NCBI GenBank assembly: GCA_007258455.2
Contig: VDFB02254929.1
Span: forward strand, 186,001-250,000
Origin: Sequoia sempervirens
Lineage: Eukaryota > Streptophyta > Pinopsida > Cupressales > Cupressaceae
Direction: 5' to 3'
DNA length: 64,000 nucleotides
Shown here: one piece after another, positions 46,889 to 57,689 of the stretch
Numbering within the stretch: the first letter of the stretch is position 1
Layout of the letters: each line of letters begins with the position of its first letter
The notes under the pieces: model-generated
The model's input: only the letters and a program-made list of their open reading frames with translations
Told to the model about the DNA's origin: nothing
Database searches by the model: none
Program-made: the position numbers and the translations under genes

Positions 46889-48985
46889 ATATAATTATAT
46901 TGTATTTATATTATAATTAATATATTATACTTGTAAACTTGAAAACATATACAACTCCCTAATAAATAGTTTTTACTTTCAAAACAAACTTGAAATCATA
47001 TAGGGGAGAGGGGCCCAAAGTAGGGCAGGTAAAGTTTGGAGGTCCACGTGGCCATCCATGTGGACCAAAAAAAATAAAAATTATACCACCACGTCACCTT
47101 GCCACTTGTGCATCGGCCATAATAAAAAATAAATAAAAAATTTAAACACCCTACCACCTATCACACACCGATTCATCTGACATGTTGAAAATGGGCCCAT
47201 TTTCCCCTCCGCTCGAAAGTGGAGCCCATTCACCTCCTTAATCAGCAAACAAATCTATGTGCATTGGATAAAAAAAACATGTGGCTTCGACAACATTGCC
47301 ACCCTAAACAAACAGTTAAGAGCATTATTTGCTCGCTGCCTCCTTTGTTTCCTCCATTGACCAACTTACCTTATGCGTCCCTTCGCATTTACTCAGAATG
47401 TCAGGTGCGTAAATTAAATATCAAGGTTTATTCAATGCTCCAAATTCTTGCATATCTCACTCACTCTCATTCCTTTTGTTTGAGTTTATTCTCGAGTGTT
47501 TGTTTGGTTACACACCCATATTGGTTCAACTCTCCACACTTCTTTGTTCGGCTCTCCATGCTTCTTTGTTTAGCTTTGCAGTCTCAAGAGCTCCCTTTCT
47601 CTTTCAAGTGAGGTTTCTAACATCACTCAGCCTGTACCAGTGTCTTACAATATGATGATATTCTACCATCACTAACTCATTTGACTACAAAATCTGAAGA
47701 AAATTTTCTGATGAAATATGTATAATTTGATGTATTGTCGGGTGCTTGTAAAATTTGATGTGTAATTTTCAATTTAAATTTTATCCCCGACGTTCGTCAA
47801 AATTTTGACAAACCTGGGTTTCGTCAAAATTTCGACTAGCAGTTTTGTCGAAATTTCAACAAACATGAAAAATAAGAAAAAATCAAATTGTGGCCGACAT
47901 AAAGAAAAGTGAGTTCGCTGATTTATTTGTGTTTTGCTATACTGAATTTTCTCTACTTGAGACAGTTTGTGGAGAACTAAGGACAATTTTCTTGGGAAAA
48001 ATAAAAAAAATTCAAGATGTCGCCAGGTTGAGGGTAGTCATTATCTTTTTGCAGAATTCAGTTGTGAAGTCAGATTTGTAATTCCAGGTTTGAAAACATA
48101 TTTTAAAAAAACATCTCATCAGATTTCATTTTTATAGGTTTAGGGTTTTGAGAATTTCATGTCCAGATTTTGTTGTGTGGAATCACCATAAGATCACAAC
48201 CAAGGAACATATTCTTGTGACTGTAATTATGTCATCCATAACTCTATTGGTCATGTGGCATAGTTGTGCTATAACAAATACATGATGCATTCATGTGTGA
48301 CCCAAGTTTAATGTGGCTATGTTGTGATAGAAATGGAGGCACTTATATAATGTAGTTAATTCAGGTTGTATAATGTAGGTGTCAATCATCATTGGGTGCA
48401 TTCAGGTTGTCTCAAGTTTAATAGGTTACAATGTAATTATAGCATGATCCAAGAGTGATTACCTCTTGCTACAATAAAGAGCCTATAACTCTGGTTGATA
48501 TGTAGAGTGGTTGTGTTATATCAATTATGTAGTGCATTCAAGCACAACCCATGTTCAATGGGCTATTCTAGAGAGTGATCAAGATTTTCTAAACTTTATG
48601 AATGTTACTTAAAAGTGTATAGCTTAAACTACAAACCAAGTTTTTTACATACTTGAATGCAATCTTGGGTTACCGCAAACTATAATAATGTGATATGCTA
48701 ATAACCATTATGGAAAGTATTAAAGCAAGACCCATGCTATATAGGATACATTTCCCTTATCAGGTTTACATACCTTAATGATAAAACACAAGCTTCCCAC
48801 ACACTCTAGGATACAATCCAAGATCATACCACAACCCTGTCAAGACAACTAATTTTCTGACCCAAGATTTAAGGTTATTTTTTAATACCAACATAAGCAT
48901 TGGTAAGAGCATCATTAGGGTAAAAACCCTAGGTCTTCGTAGAAACATAAACAATAACTCTAGCGGATTAGTGAGGTTGCAATAC
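46889..48985. other. Interval without recognised genes
   Basis: It contains AT-rich sequence, a cluster of short CGAAATTT-type inverted repeats (47785-47866) and a degenerate repeat of roughly 120-245 bp period (48236-48566). A 130-codon plus-strand frame at 47219 has no family features and I do not call it a gene. Confidence 0.5.
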
Positions 48986-49998
48986 TGTTGGTTGGAAATT
49001 TTGTATTCTTGTGAAAGTATACAAAATAGTGATTTCAACCACAGCACGTGAGATTAGACTCTCCTAATTTAGGGAAGGCTCCCCCTTTAACTAAATAAAA
49101 CTGATATGGGTAGGATAGCAATCGTTCCTCTTATTTCAGGAAAGATTATGTTCTTCTCTCTTCACAGAAAAGAAACAGTATATATGGATGAAACTTATTA
49201 GAGCAGCTATGCAGTGAAATTAAGAAAGAGGAAATAAAGTTTCCTGAAAGCACAAAGACTTCCGTTATTTCCTCCGGGACGGGAAAACAACCAATAAGCA
49301 CAAAGTCTTGAGGAATGATATCCTATCTACCCTTTTCAGAATAATTACTTAATGAAAACATACAACACAAAACAGCACAAAGTGTGTAACTACGATGTAT
49401 CTTTTGATTACTCTAAATGAGAACTACTATGAGCACAAAGACTTATAATTCTTCTCAATTTTTAATACTAACTATGAATTCAATCTTCACATTTACAGCA
49501 CAAAGACTGCAGATATTTAAATCGAATCTCTCTTCAGCAATATTCTACAATTTTCAAGTAATCACAAAATGATGCTCTGAAATGACACAAGAACATAAAG
49601 GGTGCAAAATAAGAATTTAGCTCAAAGTCTAAAATTCTGATTTCTTGATATTACTTGAAAATTCACAATTATCAACTATAAAGCTCAAAGACTTTATGAG
49701 TATAAAATTCTACAGAGTTTTCTTGCTTGCTAAAAAGATATCAATTTACAATAGACCCCTCAAGTATTTATAGGAGGAAGGTCTGGAGAAAAAGGTGGGA
49801 GGATCTCAACAAACTTGAGAAAATATCTCAACCGATAACTAATTGCAATTGACTTATTCAAAATTACAATCCAAATTGTGATTTGTTTTGTAAGATTTTA
49901 CACGTAATTACATTTTTCAAAATTGCAAGGAAAGAACATTTGCAATTTGCAAAATTTGTTTTTACATATATTTTGTCGAAAGTAAAATACATAAAACA
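48986..49998 (-). mobile_element. Probable LTR with repeated GC(A/T)CAAAG motif
   Basis: On the plus strand the block begins TGTTGGTTGG (48986) and may end ATAAAACA (49998), 11 bp from the stop of the 1159-codon frame. On the minus strand TATAAATA at 49765-49772 looks like a TATA box, followed downstream by seven copies of a motif reading AAGTCTTTG(T/A)GC. Position, TG..CA ends and TATA box suggest the 3' LTR of a minus-strand element. No second copy is in the window, so this remains a proposal. Alternatively it is 3' flanking sequence of a gene. Confidence 0.45.
49765..49772 (-). promoter_or_regulatory. Putative TATA box
   Basis: The minus strand reads CTCCTATAAATACTTGAGG, a strong TATA context pointing away from the large reading frame, as expected of an LTR promoter in a 3' LTR. 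Confidence 0.5.
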
Positions 49999-50008
49999 AC
50001 CTAAAATT

Positions 50009-53000
50009 TTAATTTGTTTCATTCCTATCTTTGAAAGATAAAAATTTGTTGATGATTGTCTGCAATTCATTCGGATCAGGACCCAATGTGTTCTTGGCTA
50101 CTACAATTGTCTTCAAGATTACATCAAAGTATCTGATTGTTGCAAGTCTATGTTCTTCATAAGAAGTTTGCATTTTATCAAGGATTGTCTGATGATTAAT
50201 AAATTTATGAATTGAATCCATGGTAAACTGCTCTGATTCCAATTGTTGACGAAGATTGGTTGCCATTTCTGTAGTAACTAAATCAGCTGCAAGTAATTCA
50301 TCTTCTTGATTCAAAACTGTACAAGAGATTTTCTCAAAACTTGAAAGAATATCCTGCTGAACTTCATCATTCATTTCCAATGTGGCCTGGATATCTTTGA
50401 TGAGATCTTGAATAACCAATGACTTATTCATCATAAGTTCTTCAAATTCTATGTACTTCTCTCTGTTTGGTAAGATTGAATTACTGTATAGAATTTGTAA
50501 CTTGATTTGATCTATCTCATGCCAGATTTTTAAATCTTTTTCAAGCGATTCCAAACTCTGCTTGAAGGCTTCCAAGGTCTGATTTAGCTTTATTTTGGCT
50601 ATTCTGACATTTTTGAGAACTTGCAAGGTCTTTTCAATCATTGGAATGCTTTGATCAATCAGTTGAGTTACCCATGAATCAACTGCTTTGGCCTTTTGTG
50701 CAATTCTTTCTAATTGCCTAACTGATTCATTAGGAGGAGCTATAGATAGAGAACCAACTGCTTCTGATGATCCAGTAATTCTTTGAATAACTGAAATTAG
50801 CTGATCATTGTCTTCCTTGAGTTTTTCCTTTTTGGCTAGAAGTTCATTATAACTTTTTGCCAAAATTGTTACTGAACTCTGAGCATCTTGCATCATATTA
50901 GCATGAGTCTGCTTGCCCAATTCCACTCTAGTGAACCTGTAATCAGACACTTGCATCTCTTCATGTGGTTTATCAACAAGAGGTTCAGCAATCTCAGCAT
51001 ATTTCATTTTATTGATGTCAACAAACACTTGTGAGACTGTTTTTGCTTTCTTTGCAACCATTGGTTTTGATTTCTTCAATTTTTGGAAATCAAAAATATC
51101 AAGAGACACTGCTTGTTTCTTTCTTTTGGGAGCAACTGAATTCAACCATGGAGGAAGATCCAAAGTTGTCACATCTAAAATAGCAACTGGAGTCTCCGTA
51201 GAAATAGATTCAGTTTGAGTTACAACAGAAATTCTAGGGGGTGCCTCAGTTTGTACAGCAACTATGTTTTGCTTAGAAGACAAATTATGACTAGGATCAG
51301 CCATGAAAGAATCAAATCTTGTTACAGATGTATCTATCTCTGGGAGAGTTATTTCTGACATGGCTGGAAAGATTGGATTTATATCAAAAATACTCTTGAA
51401 GTTATTGGGCAAGCTTCTCATGGGAGTATTCACTATTGATGAAGATTGATGACTAGTCTCTTGAGGTGGAATAGAAGGAACAAATACTGTGGAGAAGGAA
51501 TCAACATCATTGTCGATAGGGGACACAGGAGATATGGCTGATTCTGGTATTGGAGCTTCAATGTGAGGAGTTATCTCACTTAGAATGGTAGAGGTTTCAA
51601 GAACCTCTTCTTCTTCTTGCTGATCCAAAACCTGAATCTGCATTTGATTAACTTCCTTTCCCTTTGATGTTTCATTTTCCAATGGTTGTTCTGCAGCTCG
51701 GCTTACCTTCAACTTAATTCTAGTACCCGAAGAAGAAGCTCCTTCTTTTGATTGCTCTCTAATTTCTGATTTCAATCCTCTAGGACCAGCTGGATCATCT
51801 TCAGCCCTAACTTTGATTTTAACAGTCTTAACACCTATGCTTTTAAGCCAAGAGTTGGTGTTCGCCAAGACTGATTGAAACCTATCAAATATTGAGACAG
51901 ATTCCTTTTGGGACCACTGGATCGCAGGAATGGGGGCATTAGCAACTCCTTGTTCTTCATATTCAGGATCTAAAATCTGTCTATCATCAATTACACCTTC
52001 TAGAATTAAGGTCAGATTCAGATCAATAATTTGCTCCACTGTAAGCCTACAATAATTCATTCTGTATATATCTTTTTCTGTCTGGAGGTCTGCCCAAATA
52101 TCTTCAATGCGGTGGACATGAGTGAAAACTCTTTTAATTTTGTCTTTCATCCTTCTATAATCAAAATCCACTCTTGCCTGAAATCTCTTCAATGTTATTT
52201 CTTGAAGTTCAGTTTCCATTGCTTTGGCCCTTGAAGAAGTTGTCAAAGAATACCTCCCAATTATCAATGGATTATGCGATGAAATACTGACTCCAGTCTT
52301 GTGTTGTGAAACTTGACGTGCATGCACTACCATCAGCTGCCTTCCTAGCTCCATCAGAATAATCTTATCAGTCGGATACTTTGGAAGCATATAAGGTTGG
52401 TCTTCAAAGCAGCCGACTCTCATATAAGTGAAGGTAGGGAATTGAAGAAACAAGCAGCCATACTCATTTACTTTATTCCAAGCTGCCTCAGATACCCTGT
52501 TATTTGCTAATGCTTTGTCAAATAAACACATAAAATAACCAAAGAAAGCATCTTGAATTCTTCTATAATGCGCTTGACTTGGAATAAAAGTCAGCTGATC
52601 ATAATATTCCCATACAGGCACCAACGATCTGTCACCTTGAGGAGATAGGCCTAGAAAATGTCTCAATGAAGCTGCTATATAAACCAAATATGAGTTCATA
52701 TAGAAGGTAAGAGTGGTAGGGACTTTTGCAAGCTGTTCACACAAACTGTCACTGATTATTTCTCCCCAGAATATTGGATGATGTGCTTTTCTAATAACCA
52801 CCATGAACTTATACATCCAGCTTTCAAACACACTAGAAACCTTCAACCCTGCTATTCTGCTCAGAAGAGTGATCATATCATTAATTTCCTCTTTAAAATC
52901 AGACCGATAAAACTTGGGTATCTGGGTCACACAAGGTCTTGATTTGAGAAGCCATTTAGAATTGATATGTTTGATACAATCACTCTTTTTTTGCTTGAAA

Positions 53001-53488
53001 TGTTTGTGAGCACTCTTCAATGTGATCTCTGAATATGTAGTAGCATCAGGAACTCTAAAAATTCTGTTGATTGTCTCAGCATCAAGTCTGATAACCACGT
53101 TGCCATCATCGTCTTTGATAGTTCTGGATTCTTTATCAAAGTGTGTTGCACACACAAGGACGAATTCTGGCTCTAGGGCAGCAACAGGAAAAGAAGACAC
53201 CAGATGAATATGCCTCCGCAACAATTTCTGCATATCAGAAGAAGTAGATTTTTCAGCTCTCATAAGAAACTCGGACATATCAATATGCCCAATTTCTGTG
53301 TCCTTGATTTTGTTGATATTCAAAACCACATGAGATGGAGAAATCTCATTCTAATATTTATCAAATTTGTACTTCATCTTCTTGCTTTTAGGAGAAGTTG
53401 GTTCGTCTGTCATTGAATAGGAATCTGCAAGACTGCGGTGAAAACCCCATAAGGTTAGAACATCATCAGCATCAACGTGAGTGGACAT
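50009..53488 (-). pseudogene. Large unrecognised reading frame, 1159 codons, one premature stop
   Basis: From the ATG at 53486-53488 (MSTHVDADDVLTLWGF) to the stop at 50009-50011 the minus strand is a single frame, broken only by TAG at 53351-53353. The remaining 1106+ codons are fully open. Residues of roughly 60-480 look globular and helical (e.g. AETINRIFRVPDATTY, GRQLMVVHARQV). About 530-800 is Ser/Thr/Pro/Glu-rich and probably disordered, with EEEEVLETS and basic clusters APKRKKQ and KLKKSKPMVAKKAK that could be nuclear signals. About 840-1150 is coiled-coil-like (LLAKKEKLKEDNDQL, LESLEKDLKIWHEI). I recognise no enzyme motif. Adjacency to a probable LTR suggests an extra ORF of a retroelement; a recently silenced host gene is the alternative. 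Confidence 0.7.
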
Positions 53489-55220
53489 GGTGAAACTCAA
53501 ACCCTAGGACAATTAAATGATTTTAGAAAAATGATGGAAAGCGGATGTTGAAGACGAATTCGAAATTTAATGGAATGATGGTAGTCAAAACAACGTCTTG
53601 TCTTCTTGAAACAGCAAGACAAAGAGATTTTTGGCTTGGATTTGGAATTTTGTCCAAAAAAAAGGTCAACTTTGTGCTTTTTAAAAGCATTTCGGGTTTT
53701 TCTATGACTTCAACAATTTCGGAACTTTTGGAAGTTTTAGCAATTTTTGCTTTTTGTAATTTCGGGATTTTAAAGAGCTTTAGCAATTTTACAAAAGGCA
53801 GTTGGAATTAACAATTTTTATAATTTTGCAATTTTGAAAATTGTAATTCCAACTGCAAATCCCGACTTGCATTTTTGAGCTAAAAACCCGAAATGTGAAT
53901 GAAAGCTGAATATTTATTCTTGTGGAAAGTGATAATGGAGGATTGAAGTGGATGAATGAAAATGTAGGAAATGGGCATGGAAGATGGATGAAGGAGAAAT
54001 GAAGTAAAAGTTTGTACTGAAAAAGTGAGATGATAAAAAAAACTCGTTTTCAACATATAAGGCATTTTTTTAAAATGGAAAATGCGTAATGCATGAGGTT
54101 TAAGGATGGAGGTGTATGGAATGAGATGAAAGGCGAATTTCAGTGAGATGAAGGAAAACGGAGGGTGCGTGGGGTATGAAGGATTTATGACAGATGGAAA
54201 ATGCATTTTGAATAAAGGTGAAATAAATGGCAGTGAAAACACATTTTATATGAGAGCGAATTAAAAATGAAAGAAAATGCATATTATGAAGATAGACAAT
54301 GAGAAGCCGGTATTGGCATGGCGTGATGGTTTATAGGTGGCACTGTTGTTCTTGCCACCAAGGTTCAAACCCCGTTGGGGTGGTATTGTTGAATGGTTGT
54401 ATCCGGTTCATAGCTCCGGTCAAAAGTGTTTACCCCTTGAATAAAAAAAAAAAAAGATAGACAATGAGAACTAAAACGCATTTTTGTAAAACAAAAATAG
54501 ATACCAACAATATATATAATCCGGTTTTGATAAAAACGCGTTTTAGAAAAAGATGCTAAAAACTAAAATGCAATACATAAAAGACAATGACGTTAATATA
54601 AAAAGATAAGTAACAGAAAAAAATGTTAAAAAGAGAGCAAAAAATAAAAACATACCTAGAAACGAGTTGTAACTGAAAACAATGACAAAATAAACCCTAG
54701 GTGTGTTCAGAAAATGAAAGAGCGATGGCTATTTACTTGGCAAAATCCAATTTTCAAGCATTAAGATTGATGGAATCTCCATAAAACAGGGAAGACAAGT
54801 CAAATAGAACTCAAATAGCTCGAACCAGAATGGCGTCGGACTTTTTGAAGTTCATTGCAACATGAAAATGTCATCAAAACATGAAATCGGGGTTTTAAGA
54901 AGTCATCACAAGTTCATTTAGCAAAATCGGGCCTTTTAGATCATTAACAATTTTGCATAAAGCAAATTCGGGCTTTTTTGAAGTTTTTGAAAATGTTTAA
55001 AATAAAGTCGGACCTTTTTTATTAAACAACAATTTTGCATGAAGCAATTCGGGTTTTTAAAGCCACATAGCAATTTTGCTTTTTGTCAAAAATATGAAGA
55101 CTTAATAAAAAATTCGGACTTTTAGAGTCACTTAAGCAATTTCGGGATTTTAAAGAACTTTAGCAATTTTGCCTTTAAGTTAAAATTTCCCTATTTGCTG
55201 AGTTGCTCCAAAAACCCGAA
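53489..55220. repeat. Degenerate TCGG(G/A)-T-rich motif array upstream of the large frame
   Basis: A motif TTCGG(G/A)(C/T)TTTT recurs at about 53691, 53719, 53761, 54836, 54886, 54927, 54968, 55008, 55049, 55113 and 55142. Copies are often followed by AAAGAACTTTAGCAATTTT-like sequence. Spacing in the right cluster is about 30-65 bp. Inverted copies AAAACCCGAA stand near 53882 and 55212. The middle part (53890-54830) is gene-free, GA-rich on the plus strand, and holds the SINE. Confidence 0.6.
54306..54454 (+). mobile_element. tRNA-derived SINE 2 with perfect target duplication
   Basis: A 149-bp unit starts GCCGGTATTGGCATGG, has an A-box-like TGGCGTGATGG (54319-54329), a clear B box AGGTTCAAACC (54361-54371) and ends in a run of A. 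AGATAGACAATGAGAA is duplicated exactly at 54290-54305 and 54455-54470. Perfect duplication implies a younger insertion than most elements here. It belongs to a different family from SINE 1. Confidence 0.93.
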
Positions 55221-56999
55221 TTTGGTCAAAAAGACACTAAAAATGACTCAGAAATTGACAAAAACGGAAACGAAAGAGGGAAAAAGAGTAGCCCAAAGAT
55301 TTATAAACTTAAAACTGAGATTTATCACTCTTTGCACTTCGCAATGCGTGCCTTAGAGAAGAAAAGTCTCAAATTTTATGAAAATTTTGATTGGTTATCT
55401 GAATTTTTAAGACGAGTCAAAAATTCAGGACAACAAATACCAGAAAGATTGAGACATTGTAGCTAATAACAAAATTGTGCAATCTAAAGATTGTAGCCAA
55501 TAACAAGCACACTATGTAGCTTAGTGACATTTGTAAATGCAATCTACGGTAAGAAGAATGACAGTCACTTGAGATGTGACAACCAAAAAGAGGTTGAGTA
55601 GTGACAAGATAATAAAGCTCAAACTTTGCATAGTAAAGTGGAGATTTTAACAGTGAGTTTCCTTACCCCCTTGCTGACCTTAAGGGTTTTTCAAATGCTT
55701 TTGGTAGTGTTAGACAAGGCAAATGCAATCAGGGAATGATTGTCCAAATGAAGTAACAGTGGTAATCATAGGTTCAATGTTTCTTCTTAGCCATTATATA
55801 ATGGAGGTAGTGGATTGCATGTTTGAGCAGTGTTTTGAGACTCATCAAAGATGGGAGAATAGTGAATAATACCTTATGGACTATGAAGTAGTGTCAATAA
55901 GGTTGAAGGATCTTAAGATCTACAATACCATGAAATAATGAGTCCCCTATAGTAAGTAGGCATTCTATAGGGATTTTATAGAAGGATGCTCATGAAAGGA
56001 ATCTTCAAGTGATAGTGAGTGAGCTGTTTGAGATGCAACTAAGGGTGCAATACCCAGTCTTAAAGGAAGTTAGCAAAGCAATAAATGTGCAAGAAATTCA
56101 AATTGTACACAACAAACAGTTCACAATGTTATCTTGCATAATGCCTTGAGTTTGAAGACAAAAATCTCATTGTATCTTGATGAAAGTGGTGACCTTAATG
56201 GTCAATCACTGGAAACCATGATTTTAAAACATGCTATTGTGCTTATGCAGACAATATTTTAAGCAAGGCAATGAGTGGTGGTTTGGAACAATGGCAAATA
56301 TGAAGAACTTGCTTTATATGCATACTATGCAGTCTAGCTTAAGACAACGTTCTTAAAAGAGATTGAAGGTGGATTATGGAACTCAAGGGTTACCATGAAA
56401 ATGATTAAAGCAAAGACTGAGATCTATTTAAAAACCACGGTCATGAAGATATTAAAGATGTCAGATGAAAAACCCTAGTAGTTGGAGTAATGAATACAAT
56501 GCCAAAGAGGATAGTGTGCTGGGGAAGATTTAGGAGATCTCCACATTATCTAATTACAGGGAAATACATCATTTATTTATTTTTTTAATTAAAATAAATC
56601 ATTCTAAGCCTTATATAAGATACATTGATACTTCAAAAGCCTTTGAAGGAATTTGAGATTATGCAAATATATGTCAAGTAAATACCTAGATTACAAATAG
56701 TAGAGAGAACAATGTAAGATTTGTTGAGCAGAGCGGGAATGAGATAAGCAGTAATGAATTCTATGCCTCCTTTCACGCACATCTCCTCATCGTTCTCTAT
56801 CATTCTTTACTGAAACACTTCTCCATTTTGGTGGTCTATGCTTGAAAATAATGTTTTAACGAAGGTTTAAGAGTATGTTTATTAAAATGAAAACTCCATT
56901 CTGGTGGGCTACGCCTGAAAATAAGATTTTTACAAAAAAATTAGTGTATTTTTATTAAGTTTTAGAGTATTTTGGCAGGCTATATTCTTGATTCCTTAA
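55221..56999. other. Interval without recognised genes
   Basis: The sequence is GA-rich on the plus strand. The 87-codon plus-strand frame at 55203 lacks family features. A phrase CTCCATT(C/T)TGG(C/T)GG(T/G)C recurs near 56830 and 56900. I can name nothing else. Confidence 0.5.
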
Positions 57000-57214
57000 A
57001 TAATTTATTCAAATGGATTGTGACTAAATAAATGACTAACTATTTAGTCATTTTTATTTGTGTGACTAAATAATTTTTAATCAATGACCAAACTAGTAAT
57101 TTATTTACTCATTTATAGTTGAGTTGCAAAAAATGAGCAAAATTTAGTCATTTTTAGTTGTTGTGACTAAAAGTTTTAGTCACTTGGTAATTTATTTTCC
57201 AAATTACACTAGTG
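57000..57214. repeat. CACTA-like subterminal repeats
   Basis: Copies of GTGACTAAA and its complement TTTAGTCA recur at least seven times in about 180 bp, in both orientations, often followed by T-runs. The block is followed by ACACTAGTG. Such subterminal motifs bind transposase in CACTA elements. Whether TAGTG at 57210-57214 is an element end is unproven. Confidence 0.5.
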
Positions 57215-57689
57215 TGTGCTTCCTTGTGCGATTAGGGCTCTATCAATGTTGAGGGCCCTAGGGATAAGCTCGTCATAAGAAGTGACACATTGAATCTTTA
57301 ACTATAAGGATAAATCCGTATTGACATTAGCAATGATGATTCTGACTTGTTGCTCCTTAGGAATGGGTCACTTGCTCTTACTAGCTCACTACCTCCATCA
57401 TTGTAGGAAGTTTGCGATCAAGTTCAATATTCTGATTTTAGGAGTCTAACGGTTATAAATCATAGTAAAATTAGAATTTAATAAATTTTGAAATTAGCAT
57501 TTTAAAGCATTTTTTGGGGTCATTAACTTCAAACTATCTTCTCTTTTGTAGGGGTGGTTACATGCAAAAAAATTTTGGTGTAAAATATCAGAATTATTAG
57601 ATTTTGTTACTTGTCTATGAATAAAAATTATTGGAGTGTGAGTTTGATATTTTTTGAAGATCTAAATAGTCAGGCTTGGTAAAGAAAAA
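57215..57689. other. Spacer before CACTA coding region
   Basis: No frame or motif of note is seen in these 475 bp upstream of the transposase exons. Confidence 0.5.

Noticed and set aside
47219..47611. 130-codon plus-strand open frame
   Set aside because: No domain, signal or family pattern; composition matches surrounding AT-rich non-coding DNA.
55203..55466. 87-codon plus-strand frame overlapping the motif array
   Set aside because: No family features; overlaps degenerate repeats.
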